Assembly: GCA_036365145.1 (NCBI GenBank)
Contig: JAEOAD010000013.1
Span: forward strand, 44,970,725-45,034,724
Direction: 5' to 3'
DNA length: 64,000 bases
From: Orientallactaga sibirica
Taxonomy: Eukaryota > Chordata > Mammalia > Rodentia > Dipodidae
The notes under the pieces: model-generated
Told to the model about the DNA's origin: nothing
Database searches by the model: none
What the model saw: the letters and a program-made list of their open reading frames with translations, nothing else
Translations under genes and position numbers: made by a program
Shown here: piece by piece, positions 44,580 to 55,830 of the stretch
How the letters are laid out: each line of letters begins with the position of its first letter
Position numbering within the stretch: the stretch's first letter is position 1

Positions 44580-44940
44580 CACAAGAAAAAATAGCCGGCT
44601 GTCTAGCACGAGTTGACCCCCCTCCATTACATCTGCATCATGAGACATCACAGAGGAAGTAGCAATTTAAACATGAGTGCTGCTCCCCCTACTAGCCTGA
44701 CAACCAGCTCCGGGAACATGGCAACAGACACTGAGGATTCCTTAAAAGCCTCCAGCATAAATTCAGAGATTTCAGAGAGCTTACCTCTACTAAAAGTTGT
44801 CTGGTAACACATGTTTATAGCTATGTCCTTGTCCTCCTCATCCACTATTCTAATTTCTGAAGGAGAACCCTCACGTAACCGTTTGTCTATAATTTTGGAA
44901 ACTCAAGGGTAAACTACACATAGAATCACATTTTGGATAT
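44580..44940 (+). repeat. Old L1-3'UTR-like repeat, copy in unit B
   Basis: TACCACAAGAAAAAATAGCC, ACATGAGTGCTGCTCCCCC, ATTTCTGAAGGAGAACCCTC. A 64-codon frame (44,613-44,807) shares the NMSAA and SLTTSSGNM blocks with the 35,179 frame. Confidence 0.65.
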
Positions 44941-45095
44941 TTTAGGGGTTTTTTTTCTATAGGGAGACAATAATGGGGAATATATAGCTTCTTATATATA
45001 TTTGCATATAGATATTACACACAAATATGTATAGATAGAGTGAAAATGAAAGAATAACTTGGGAAATTATTAAAATATTAGTTAAAAAGTTATGA

Positions 45096-45290
45096 CTGGA
45101 TGCAGAGATGGCTCTGCAGTTAAAGTTATTTAACTTGCAAAGCCTGATGGCCCAGGTTCCCTTCCCCAGAAGCCACATAAGGCCAGATGCTACAAGTGGC
45201 ACATGCATCTGGAATGCAGTGGCAGGAGCCCTTGGTGCACCCCAACACTCTCTCCCAAAGAAATAAATATTTTTTAAAAATTAATGATGA
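45096..45290 (+). mobile_element. DIP-type SINE, diverged, both arms
   Basis: GGATGCAGAGATGGCTCTGC, CCACATAAGGCCAGATGCTA, AAATAAATATTTTTT tail. Mirror at about 50,622-50,816. Confidence 0.85.
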
Positions 45291-45399
45291 AAAGCCAGGC
45301 ATAGAGGAAAATAACAATCCAATTATATTGCTTATGAAAGTTGTACCACGTTGGCATTTTTCTTCATTATTTCCCTTGTGAATATGTATGTCTGAGATC

Positions 45400-45405
45400 A
45401 GAAGC

Positions 45406-45443
<38 letters not shown>

Positions 45444-45650
45444 ATTAGAGAGTGCCCATGAGGAGGCCAGAGCAAAGGTTTGTTCTCATGCACAGGAACG
45501 CTATCTAGCTTTGGAGAGTAAGGCCTGGAGTTCCTCCATTGGGATGGCTGGCTGGCCACTGAGACCCTATGATGCCCTTTCTCCACCTCCACAGCGGTGG
45601 GATTCCAAGCGTGTGCGACCATGCCTGACATTCTTATTTATATAGGCGCT
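45400..45650 (-). mobile_element. Old B3-like SINE with (GT)n tail at the start of the spacer unit
   Basis: About 16 GT units (45,408-45,440), then TTGGGATGGCTGGCTGGCCA and CAGCGGTGGGATTCCAAGCG. Mirror copy at about 50,260-50,500 has about 19 CA units. Confidence 0.7.
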
Positions 45651-46837
45651 CTCATATTCACTTTCCCTACTCATTTACCTCTTCAAACTCCAAATTTTTT
45701 CTTTCTGTTGCTGACTCATATTTTGGGTACATACTTAACAATGTCAAGTAACGTGTTCCAGAACAAAACTATGACTTACGTTTGATTTCCGAAACAGGGG
45801 CCGTGAGCTACATAATCAAATACAATCACACAACAATGACATTCATAAAGGAAAGAAGCCAGTGTTAACTTACTTTGCTTCATTTTCACATTCTGCCATG
45901 GTTCTTGTCAACACTTCGGGATTTGAGCTTCTATCATACAAGGACAGAGTCCCTGAGCCACACCTGCATGGACTTCACTTGTGACGAGGTCCACACGAAG
46001 TGCATCCCCAGGTTCTGGAGACCGTGAGGGCCTGTTTGCACAGGCCGGGAGGTTTTAAACCACCACCACCACAAGTGTGGGCTGGACTGCTCAGGCCGGA
46101 CTGCCTGCCTCTGTCAGAATGCTTTCTTGCAGACTTGTGGGCTCCCCAAGGAACCATAGGCTGACCTCAAGGTTGCTTTCTGTGCCAGCTACTCCCCTAT
46201 GCAGGGGTCTCGGTGACCTCTATGGTCTGTGGTGGAAAAGGCCATTGATGTGCTCCTTCGGCACTGCGGGTCAGAGGGGCTTCAAACCACGATGTGCCGA
46301 CTGCCTGCCTGCTCCTGCCATGCTGCTGTCTCCCCTCAGCACCGGTGTGCAGGGATGAATGCCTACTGCACGTACCGGGGTTTCTGGAGTGGCATAGAAC
46401 CAGCAAACAACAGAGGAGGGCATTATTTCTATATGCCCATCTTCTCAGAGACCAGTATGGGCCAGAGGTGCACAGCTTGGACCGCTTACCCCTGTGCACC
46501 TTACGTTCAGGGGCCAGAGTGGCACGTCACGAGGAAAGCTTGTTTCCATCACACTGGGGTCAGTGAGCTGTGTGGGCTGCGTCACTCAGCTCTGAAAGTG
46601 TACTCATGCTGAGTGCTCCGGGGCCTGCATGGGCCACCTGGTCTTAGGCCAGACTGTCTTGCTCCGGCTCCACGACAGACTCTCGTGGCCAGAGACATAG
46701 GGCAGCCGGCCTGCTCCAGCGGGGCTGACGTCTTGGCCATCTGTGTGGAAGGGGACACACAGGCCAGGCTGTCTCTCCTCTACTGGCTGGGTTTCCTTCG
46801 CACCAGGAGCAGAGGCCCGATTACCTTCTCCAGCTTC

Positions 46838-47450
46838 TCAGAGGTTCTCCAGGGCGGGGATGTGATGTAGAACGCATGCTGCCAACGTGTCCAGTTCTGG
46901 TGACATATGAGACCCAGGTTGGCATGCCAGGATGTCAAGGTCTCTGACAATAGTGTTAGTCGTGAAAGTAAGGGGACTGCTGGCTCCTTCTGCGCTGTGG
47001 TTTAGGAGGTCGACCGGTGCCAGGACACAGCCTGACTGCCTGATCCCACCTCCCGGGGATTTGGCCTCCATTATGGGCTGAACCATACAGGTCTGAATGC
47101 CTGCGGCCACCATGCTGCGCTGTGCAGAACTAGCTGGTGTCAATGCACGATAAACTACTGCTGGAAGCATTGGAATTCCAGTGGGCCAGGTGGAAAGGAC
47201 CAGATTGAATACGAGTGGCTGTGTCCCTGGGGTCTCCTGTGCACCAGTCACACAGGCTTGATTGGGTGAACCCCCTGGCTAGGGTGTCAGTCACCTGTGT
47301 GGCCCGGGAGCCCAGGCTGGACTGCCCTCTCCTGAGGCTCACTGGTCGCTTATGGTCAGGGCTTGAAGGCCAACCTGCCTCACTGAAGTCTCTCCAACTC
47401 CATGGTCCCCATTTCACTTGGTGGTATGGCTGTTGGTTGACACACTCCAC
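46838..47450 (-). other. Conserved segment downstream of the spacer open frame
   Basis: Two overlapping minus frames, 47,130-47,450 (106 codons) and 46,838-47,251 (137 codons), recur with few changes at 37,445-38,088 and, mirrored, 57,775-58,411. Similarity between copies is high at DNA level, so frame conservation is not independent evidence of coding. They could be a 3' continuation of the open-frame family. Confidence 0.4.
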
Positions 47451-47479
47451 AGCCTGCCACAGGGTGTGGCCTGCTCTTT

Positions 47480-48547
47480 TCAGGTCCTCTTGCGAGCAGA
47501 CTGGTCCCTATGGGCCATGATGACACGGGTGCCCTGGACCACGGGATCCCACCTGTCCTGCAGGTGCTGGCCTTTCCGGGTAGTTTGCTGTTCCAGAGGC
47601 TCTGGCTTCTTCTTGGAGATGCTGAGGTGCATCTCAGCCTGGTGGGGTTGGGTGGGGATGGCCAAGCCCTGGCTCTTCTTCCTCCTCACAAGCCTGGGTT
47701 CACTTTCCAGCCCCAGCACCTGGGTGGGGGACAGGTTGCTCTGGGCCTCTCTCTGTTCTTCCTTGTGTGCTTTCTCCAGGGGCTGCCCTTCTGCCCCCTG
47801 CTGCCGCCTCCTAGTTGATGTGGGGGGACCTGCCAACTGCTGCTTGCATTTGGGGACAATCTTCACTCCGGTGAGGACGTATCCATTGAGGTCAGCCTGG
47901 CTGTTCCTTGCGGAGCGCACTTGTGGCCAGGCCCATCTGGCCGTGTCCTCACCCCCTCCAGCCAGGTCCTTTCTCCCCACTGTATGCTGATGTTTCTGGC
48001 CATCAGGGCTCGTTGGCTCCTCTCTCGGGCAGGTGACCTGTCCCTTTCCATATCTTTTCATCTGCAGGCTGGCCTTATGAAGGAGGACCACTGCCCTTCC
48101 GTTGACCTGGCTCTCCCCTGCTGTGAGAGGGTCAAGCTGGACGCTCTTCTGTAACAACTGCATGTATGCCGACTGTGGCAGACCGGCCTTTGTGCCCTTG
48201 TTCTCTTCCTCCATGTGCTTCTCTGGTTCTCCCGGGAGGGATTCAATCCTCACGCATGACAGGAGACTCCTTCGCAGAGGAGCCTGGCACTCTCCACCAG
48301 ACCTAGGAAGACTCTTGTGCTTCCCCACCCGATGTTCCCCTTGAGCCAGGGGCCTTGTCCTCCTAGCCTGCAGATCACCCAGGGCCTTCCCACAGGCTGG
48401 GGCAGCCATGTGTACTTTCACTTCCGGGGCAGCCCAATAGGCCTTAATGGTTGTTCCAGAGGCCTGGCTGCCCAGTGTCTCTGGCCTCATACTCGAAGAG
48501 AGTCTTTGTGCCCTCATTATTTGAGGGGACAGCCCCACAAGATTCAT
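47480..48547 (-). CDS. Open frame of unknown multicopy family (spacer copy, 355 codons)
   Basis: I do not recognise this protein. It is ATG-initiated at 48,547 with a purine at -3, uninterrupted to 47,480. Basic, Gln/Lys/Arg-rich and hydrophilic, with no signal peptide, membrane segment or known motif. Residues from about 115 onward align in one frame with the 5,063-5,974 frame. The best kept blocks are VNGRAVVLLHKASLQMKR, LNGYVLTGVKIVPK, a Glu/Lys/Gln-rich stretch (PLEKAHKEEQREAQ) and a final RWDPVVQGTRVIM. It is the only copy of the recent set (left arm, spacer, right arm) without a stop: GAG at 48,017-48,019 replaces the TAG of both arms. No promoter, splice site or poly(A) signal is evident, so expression is unproven. 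It may be an exon, a young intronless gene, or simply the least damaged relic. Confidence 0.5.
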   Translation of the reverse strand: MNLVGLSPQIMRAQRLSSSMRPETLGSQASGTTIKAYWAAPEVKVHMAAPACGKALGDLQARRTRPLAQGEHRVGKHKSLPRSGGECQAPLRRSLLSCVRIESLPGEPEKHMEEENKGTKAGLPQSAYMQLLQKSVQLDPLTAGESQVNGRAVVLLHKASLQMKRYGKGQVTCPREEPTSPDGQKHQHTVGRKDLAGGGEDTARWAWPQVRSARNSQADLNGYVLTGVKIVPKCKQQLAGPPTSTRRRQQGAEGQPLEKAHKEEQREAQSNLSPTQVLGLESEPRLVRRKKSQGLAIPTQPHQAEMHLSISKKKPEPLEQQTTRKGQHLQDRWDPVVQGTRVIMAHRDQSARKRT

Positions 48548-49325
48548 GCTGTCCTAAGGGTGTCCTGGGGACCAGGACTTCGGACCACTCAGGACTGTGC
48601 AGGTGCTGAGAAGTCTCAGCTCACCGCACTATTTCTTCAATTCAGTTCCTCGCAGAAACGTGACCCAACCGCTGTGTCCACACTCCACCTTCACCTGGGG
48701 TTGGGAGACTAAATGGACCCACTGGACAGTCACAGTCTGTAAGATTTGGGTGGAGTCCCTCTAGGGTCACCCTTCTCTGTGAGGTAGTGGGTGTGGCCCA
48801 AGCAAAAGATAGATGGCTGTGACTCAGGCTGAGCCCCATGTTGGCTGTGGTCTTTGATCAGGTATTTGGTCTCAGCAATGCAAAGGTAACTGCAACACAA
48901 TCAGAGCTAGTCTGATGTCCAGGAAGCACAGAGAGAGAATGGCCCTCATCCCCTGGGCTGGCAACTCTTTCTCATGATTTGGGCCCAAATTTAAATTGAC
49001 ACCAAACAAGTGCAGGTGTTAACTCCACAGTCACTTTAACTGGCTTTAGTCTGCATCCATATGAACTGTGCATCTTGTTACACAGTTTTGACTTTGGCCT
49101 TTAGTTTCCCTCTGACATTTGAAATTCTCTCCACAGCGTCCTCAGAAATCACTGCTATCCTTGTGTTGACCAAAGTACCCCTTGAGGAACATGATACCAT
49201 TTGGACAATGGAGACCTTCTGATGGGAAGGCCAGCCCTGGGAGGGTTTGTCCTGATGCCTCTTGCCATTTCTATGGCCAGTCTGCAATACAAGGTGTTTC
49301 TATGTATGTGAAGTACATTATTCTT

Positions 49326-49531
49326 TTTGTTGTTGTTTTTATTTTATTTTTATTTGAGAGAGTGAGAGAGAAAGAGGCAGACAGAGAGAGAGGAAGAGAA
49401 TAGGGCAGTGCAAACGAACTCCAGACACATGTGCCACCTTGTGCAACTGGCTTATGTGGGTCCTGGGGAATTGACTAAGGTCTTTGGCTTTGCAGGCAAA
49501 TGCCTTAACTGTGAAGCCATGTCTCCCTGAG
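49326..49531 (-). mobile_element. DIP-type SINE, spacer only, with 13-base target duplication
   Basis: Antisense DIP flanked by GTACATTATTCTT at 49,313-49,325 and 49,532-49,544. Absent from both arms. Confidence 0.92.
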
Positions 49532-50457
49532 GTACATTATTCTTAATGAGAAAAGATCTCACTAGGAATCTAGGCTGCACTCGGGCTTGGAATCCTCCCG
49601 TGTTCAGCCTCTGGGTGCTGGGATTTCAAGCAGACCTGGCAGTGCATCCCCAGTGGAAAGTTCCTAATTTTATAGACTGTTCTGTCGGCTCTTATTATAC
49701 CCTGGGTTCTTGCTTCCTAGCTGAGTCTCCCTTAATCCAGTGTCCCCTGTGGGGATTTGAATGAGAAATGTGCCCCACAGAGCATGTGTCCTGGTTAAGT
49801 CTCATACTTGATCCCAGCACTGAAGTCTTTAGGAGGAAGAGCCTTGCTGCAGCAGGGTGTCACGGGTGGCTCTCGGGGTTAGTCCAGCTCCAAATCCAGT
49901 ACTTGGCCTACTTCCTCTTAGATATGTGACAAGATGTGAGTCAGCTTCCCGCTCAGGCCATGCTTCCCAGGCACAATGACACTGTGCGCCTCTGGGAACT
50001 ATAACCCCAATAGAAACCCGTTCTTCATAGAAGCTGTTCCTGCTCAGGCGTTAGTTCCAGCAAGTGGAAGTACACCCACATCCAGCACCCGAGTCTGGCT
50101 GGGGGTCAAGTACGTGACTTAACCACAAAGTCATAGTTTTGTTCTAGAACACGTTACTTGACATTGTAAGTAGGTACCCAAAATATGAGTAAGCAATGGA
50201 AAGAAAACATTTGGAGTTTGGAGAGGTGAGTAGGGAAAGTGAATATGAGAGCGCCTATATAAATAAGAATGTCAGGCATGGTCCCACACGCTTGGAATCC
50301 CACTGCTGTGGAGGTGGACGAAAGGGCATAATAGGGTCTCAGTGGCCAGCCAGCCATCCCAATGGAGGAACTCCAGGCCTTACTCTCCAAAGCTAGATAG
50401 TGTTCCTGTGCATGAGAACAAACCTTTGCTCTGGCCTCTTCATGGGCACTCTCTAAT

Positions 50458-50460
<3 letters not shown>

Positions 50461-50498
<38 letters not shown>
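50461..50498. repeat. (CA)n microsatellite
   Basis: About 19 CA units, mirror of the (GT)n at 45,408-45,440 and slightly longer. Confidence 0.95.
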
Positions 50499-50499
<1 letters not shown>

Positions 50500-50621
50500 G
50501 CTTCTGATCTCAGACATACATATTCACAAGGGAAATAATGTAGAAAAATGTCAACATGGTACAAGGTTCATAAGCAATATAATTGGATTGTTATTTTCCT
50601 CTATGCCTGGCTTTTCATCAT

Positions 50622-50816
50622 TGATTTTTAAAAAATATTTCTTTCTTTGGGAGAGAGTGTTGGGGTACACCAAGGGCTCCTGCCACTGCATTCCAGATGC
50701 ATGTGCCACTTGTAGCATCTGGCCTTATGTGGCTACTGGGGAAGGGAACCTGGGCCATCAGGCTTTGCAAGTTAAATGCCTTTAACTGCAGAGCCATCTC
50801 TGCATCCAGTCATAAC
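50622..50816 (-). mobile_element. DIP-type SINE (mirror of 45,096)
   Basis: Antisense copy with CATTCCAGATGCATGTGCCA and CATCAGGCTTTGCAAG; in both arms. Confidence 0.85.
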
Positions 50817-50949
50817 TTTTTAACTAATATTTTTATAATTTCCCAAGTTGTTCTTTCATTTTCACTCTATCTATACATATTTGTGTGTAATATCTATATA
50901 CAAAATATATATAAGAAGCTATAAAATTCCCATTATTGTCTCCCTAGAG

Positions 50950-51300
50950 AAAAAACCCTATGTGTAGTTTACCCTTGAGTTTCCAAAATTATAGACAGGT
51001 TACATGAGGGTTCTCCTTCAGAAATTAGAATAGTGGATGAGGACAACAAGGACATAGCTATAAACATGTGTTACAAGACAACTTTTAGAAGTAAGCTCTC
51101 TGAAATCTCTGAATTTATGCTGGAGGCTTTTGAGGAATCCTCAGTGTCTGTTGCCATGTTCCCAGAGCTGGTTGTCAGGCTAGTAGGGGGAGCAGCACTC
51201 ATGTTTAAATTGCTACTTCCTCTGTGATGTCTCGTGATGCAGATGTAATGGAGGGGGGTCATCTTGTGCTAGCCAGCTGGCTATTTTTTCTTGTGGTATT
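50950..51300 (-). repeat. Old L1-3'UTR-like repeat (mirror of 44,580)
   Basis: Contains GAGGGTTCTCCTTCAGAAAT and GTTGTCAGGCTAGTAGGGGG. The short conserved frame is on the minus strand at 51,071-51,262. Confidence 0.65.
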
Positions 51301-51499
51301 GATAGATCTTGGCTCTCCCAGGTTTTCACTGATTTCTGTAAAACACAACAGAATCTCCACAAAGCTCCAATAACTCCACTGAGGCGGGCCCTTAATGGAA
51401 TGTGATGGAAGAGAGAGATTATGAGGGTATAACTTGATGGCAGTATGAACAGAACCTGACAGTGTCAGAGCAAAAAATTCATAATCAATTTAAAAAATC

Positions 51500-51575
51500 A
51501 AAAGCTGGACATGGTGGCACATGCCTGAAATCCCAGCACTCGGGAGGCAGATGTAGGAAGATAACAGTGTGCTGT
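51500..51575 (+). mobile_element. B1 fragment (mirror of 44,313)
   Basis: GCTGGACATGGTGGCACATG, AATCCCAGCACTCGGGAGG, then the element is broken off. Confidence 0.85.
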
Positions 51576-51915
51576 GTGCAACAGAAAGTCACTTAAGTCT
51601 CAGGACTTGACCAGTTGGGTCTCCCATTGTGAAAAGTTATCTCCAAGCAAGGCTGACAGCAGAGTGACAGCAGCAGTCCCCTAGGACACAAGCACCAATG
51701 TTTAGAGGACAATTGGGCAGGTACATGTTATCCAGTTAAAATTAAAAACAATATGGTTGTGTCTTTCCTGCTAGGACCTGTGACCTCCGTAGCCACAAGC
51801 TTCTCTCTGAGTTTATGGGACAGGAAACTCCTTCCTTTGTATCCAGCCTTAAATCTAGTAAGACACATGCCATCATAGGAGCAAAGAGCTCAGAGAGCCG
51901 GCCCCAGCCTGCAAG

Positions 51916-52111
51916 GACCATGGGCAGTGTGGCCTGTGTCCTGGCATACGTAGACCTCCAGTGAGCTCACAGGATCCTCCTCGCTCCTCCTCTCGATAGT
52001 TGGGATTACAGGAGTGAGATGCCCAGCCTGATCATTTACTGTAGGATGTGGGCACCCACCAGAGTCCGCATGTTTGGGAGGCATTCCCATTACCTGTGGA
52101 TCTATCTGCCC
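51916..52111 (-). mobile_element. Old B3-like fragment (mirror of 43,765)
   Basis: Complement of the B3-like block in unit B; TAGTTGGGATTACAGGAGTG and CCCAGCCTGATCATTTAC visible. Confidence 0.65.
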
Positions 52112-52261
52112 AGCCTCCCTAAGACACCGACTCCATAGCGCAGCAGGGTCCAGCATCCTCTCACTTTCAGGGCCATCACTCGTGTCACAGACAGAGACCC
52201 TCTGTGATGCATACCTGCGTCCCCATGTCACCCAGAAGTCAGCACGGTGTGCTCTTGTGCT

Positions 52262-52918
52262 CTACCTCATACACAGTCCTAGAGAACCACAGCGACCATG
52301 GAGAAGGTAATCTGGCCTCTGCATCTGTCCCAAAGGAAACACCAGCAAGTGTGGAGGAGACAGCCTGGCCAGTTTGTCCCCTGTGCACACAGATGGCCAA
52401 GACATGTGGTCAGCTAGAGCAGGCAGGCTGCCCAATGTCCCTGGCCATAAGAGACACTGATGGAGCCGGCCAAAGGCAGTCTGCCCTGAGGCCAATTGTC
52501 CCATGCAGGTCCCCGAGAACTCAACATGAGCACACTTCAGAGCTGAGTGACTCAGCTCACAGAGCTCGTGGAGACCCCGTGTGATGACAACCAGGTTGGT
52601 GCATGACGTCCCACTTTGGCCACTGAGCCCAAGCTCTGCAGGGGCAGGTAGTCCAACCTGTACGTGCCAGGCCCAAACCGGTCTGCGGGAAGACAGGCAC
52701 ATAGCAGCAAGGCTGCCTCTGTTGCGTGTTTGCCTCATATTAGCCATTCCAAAACCAGTGCAGGTTGGAACAGGCATTCTTCCCTGCACACCAGGGCCAA
52801 TGAGAGACAGCAGTGAGGCAGCAATGGGCTGTCTGGCCTGTGCATCAAGGTTTGAATTTGTCACTGATAACTCAGCATGGCCAGAGCAAGCATTCAACCT
52901 GTATGAGCCAGCCCACAC
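52262..52918 (-). other. Long open frame over the repeat lattice (218 codons)
   Basis: GTG-opened frame across the degenerate lattice. The left-arm mirror (42,971-43,462) is open for only 163 codons because of a frame change. No domain is seen. The lattice is GC-rich and stop-poor in several frames, which is enough to explain it. Confidence 0.3.
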
Positions 52919-53287
52919 CTGTCACAGATCTAGCCCGGCAGGAGTGGGCAGCAAGTCCAGCACCCTGGAGCTCCTCAGACCATAAGGGCCACTGCCTGGG
53001 GACCCTACACAAAAGAACTCCGTGAATGCGTGGCTTACCAACTTCTCTCCATGCTGTTGAAAATCAAATTCATGCAGTATTGAGAAGAAAAAACTCAGTA
53101 AGATGTACAAATGAAGCAATGTACGTGAAGAATGGCTTGTTTCCTGTTTGATTGTTACCAGCGTAGGGTTGGATTTGATGACACAGGTTGTGGTCCCTTT
53201 TTTAGAGAGACAAACCTAAGTCATGTTTGTGGGGTGCACGTTACCTGTCTTTGTAGGAATGAGTCCAAACATCAACGAACGGGGTCA

Positions 53288-53623
53288 GCGTCTTAGAGAG
53301 GCTGGGGAGACAGATCGGTGGGTAATGTGAATGCCTCCCAAAGGTGAGACCTCAGTTGGTGTCCACATGCTACAGTAGATGCTCGGGCTGGACAGTCCAC
53401 TCCTGTAACCCAGCGATGGGGACGTGGAGAAAGGAGCATCCTGGGAGCTCACTGGCGAGCCAGGTGAGTCTACTGGAGGAGCTCCAGGCCAAGAGAGCTC
53501 CCTTCTCTATAATGGTAGATGGTGTGCCTCAGGATGACACCAACGTTGTTCCCTGCTCTCTACAGGGGCACATACACTACTGTGCACACACCCACTCACA
53601 CACATGCACATCTACACACACTC
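53288..53623 (+). mobile_element. Old B3-like SINE (mirror of 42,265)
   Basis: In sense order: GAGGCTGGGGAGACAGATCG, GCTCGGGCTGGACAGTCCAC, GGAGCTCCAGGCCAAGAGAG, CACACACCCACTCACACACA tail. Confidence 0.75.
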
Positions 53624-54812
53624 ACAACAAAAGAAAGGGGGAAAATGGCAGGATGGCCGTCAATGTGATTTGGTGTCTCTTGGTTTCCTGTTCCTGCCGT
53701 GCGTTCCTTGTCTTGATGCACTTGCCCTCAACATGGTAGACCCAAAAGAAACCCCTTCCTGCCTTATGTGGCCTTGAGAAAGTAACTGATACATGCACAT
53801 TGCCTGTGATGTGTAATACGTTAGTCATGGACACGGTGGTGGATAGATTGTTAGTTTATTTCTCTCGCTTTTTGTTGTTTGCGCTCTTTCTAGTCATTCC
53901 TGATCTCCCCACTGTCACCTCCATGGGGGATACTAATTTCTTCATAAAATATACCTGTGTTTACTATGCAATTTGACGTCTTTTCCTCAGAGTCAATAAC
54001 ATGTCTCCTATGTTTCTACACAGTCAGTACAGAGAACGTGCACACAGCACTTTTTGTAATAACTCAAAACGGAAACAAATGAAATACACTGCAATAGGCA
54101 AATGACCTATCAAGTGGGACGCAATGCATGAGAACACAGGGAAACTACTCAGCAGGAAGCAAAAATAAGGTTTGAACACACTCACAATGTGGAGGTATTA
54201 AGCTGGCAAGCACTGAGCAAAGAAAACTCTCATCTCTGAAGGTCAGAGACTCGGGTGCTGGATGTGGGTGTACTTCCACTTGCTGGAACTAACGCCTGAG
54301 CAGGAACAGCTTCTATGAAGAACGGGTTTCTACTGGGGTTATAGTTCCCAGAGGCGCACAGTGTCGTTGTGCCTGGGAAGCATGGCCTGAGCGGGAAGCT
54401 GACACACATCTTGTCACATATCTAAGAGGAAGTAGGCCAAGTACTGGATTTGGAGCTGGACTAACCCCGAGAGCCACCCGTGACACCCTGCTGCAGCAAG
54501 GCTCTTCCTCCTAAAGACTTCAGTGCTGGGATCAAGTATGAGACTTAACCAGGGGCACATGCGCTGTGGGGCACATTTCTCATTCAAATCCCCACAGGGG
54601 ACACTGGATTAAGGGAGACTCAGCTAGGAAGCAAGAACCCAGGGTATGATAAGAGCCGACAGAACAGTCTATAAAATTAGGAACTTTCCACTGGGGACGC
54701 ACTGCCAGGTCTGCTTGGAATCTCAGCACCCAGAGGCTGAACACGGGAGGATTCCAAACCCGAGTGCAGCCTAGATTCCTAGTGAGATCTTCACTCATAA
54801 AGAAATAATAAT

Positions 54813-54962
54813 GAGCCGGGCGTGGTGGCACACGCCTTTATCCCAGCACTCGGGAGGCAGAGGTAGGAGGATCACCATGAGTTTGAGGCCACCCTGGGAC
54901 TACATAGTTAATTCCCGGTCAGCCTTGGCCAGAGTGAGACCCTACCTCAAAAAAACATAAAA
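54813..54962 (+). mobile_element. B1 SINE (mirror of 40,937)
   Basis: GCCGGGCGTGGTGGCACACG through GACCCTACCTCAAAAAAAC; in both arms. Confidence 0.93.
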
Positions 54963-55399
54963 ACAAAAAAACAACAACAAAAAAAAAAAGAAAGAAAGAA
55001 AGAAAGAATAATGGACCTCACATACATACTAACACCTTGTACTGCAGACTGGCCACAGAAACAGTCCAGAAGCAGCAGGACAGACCCTCCCAGGGTTTGC
55101 CTTCCCATCACAAAGTCCCCTTTGCCCAAATAGTATCTTGTTCCCCCAGGGGACTTTCAGTCACCATAAGAATACGAGTGACTGTGAAGACTCCAAGAAG
55201 AGAGAGTTTCAAATGTCAGGCGGAAGCTCAAGCCAAGGGCAAAGCTGCGTGACAAGATGCATGCTTCCTGAGGATGGACATCTGCACTTGCTTGGTGAGT
55301 GTCAATTTAAATTGGGGATGAGGGCCATTCTCTCTCTGTGCTTCCTGGATATCACCTTAGTGTAAGATGCTAATTTCCACTGCTCAGTTTAGCTGTGAT

Positions 55400-55830
55400 G
55401 GGGTCATGGTTACCTTAACATTGCTGAGACAAAACACCAACCACAAGCAGCTGATAAGACAGGGGTTGTTCTGCCTTACAGTTCTGAAGGGAAGTTTCAG
55501 CATGGCGGGAATAAGATGGCAGCGCCCGGGTTGTTCAACATGTCTAGCCACAGCAGCTGTTAGAATATAACCACAATGAGCTGACATCTGACACTGGGAA
55601 GCCAGGGCTGGCACACTCCTGTGCTCACACCCAGTAACCCAACCTCTCCAGCAGGGCTGCACCTCCCAAACTGTCACCAGGGGGGACCGAGCATTCACAA
55701 CAAGAGCCTATGGGTTCCATGATTCAAACAACCACTGGCGTCTCTAAAACCGTGAAGAGGAATAAACCATTCCTCTCGGGTGTTTTTAACGTCAGGTGTT
55801 TTGTCACAGCAGAGGAAGCTCACTAATCTC
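55400..55830 (+). repeat. Rodent interspersed repeat (mirror of 40,040)
   Basis: GTTACCTTAACATTGCTGAG, AAGATGGCAGCGCCCGG, TGTCACCAGGGGGGACCGAG; same family as 8,470-9,130 but without the DIP found there. Confidence 0.65.

Larger units (their letters stand above)
41641..45390 (+). repeat. Repeat unit B (left arm)
   Basis: Tandem to unit A and homologous through its B3-like start (42,265-42,600) and lattice (42,880-43,560 with 36,900-37,460). It lacks the open-frame segment and instead has a second B3-like piece, a partial B1 and the repeat shared with 10,240 and 23,950. Confidence 0.75.
33966..45775 (+). repeat. Left arm of the inverted duplication (inner part)
   Basis: Reverse complement of 50,128-62,220; paired coordinates sum to about 95,855-95,950. 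One 190-base stretch compared by eye (39,541-39,730) shows 7 mismatches with its mirror. Contains unit A (35,890-41,640) and unit B (41,641-45,390) in tandem plus an L1-3'UTR-like outer part (33,966-35,450). Confidence 0.95.
45776..50127 (+). repeat. Palindrome spacer: third unit copy (A')
   Basis: Unpaired between the arms. A direct copy of unit A: 46,440-48,340 with 36,980-38,990, 48,710-48,860 with an equivalent of 39,420, 49,546-50,097 with 41,086-41,637. 48,400-49,300 is much more diverged and has lost most of the 40,040-40,460 repeat. Confidence 0.88.

Noticed and set aside
45388..50564. CRISPR-like or bacterial repeat array
   Set aside because: The regular repeats here are dinucleotide runs, SINEs and a mammalian minisatellite; nothing prokaryotic is present.
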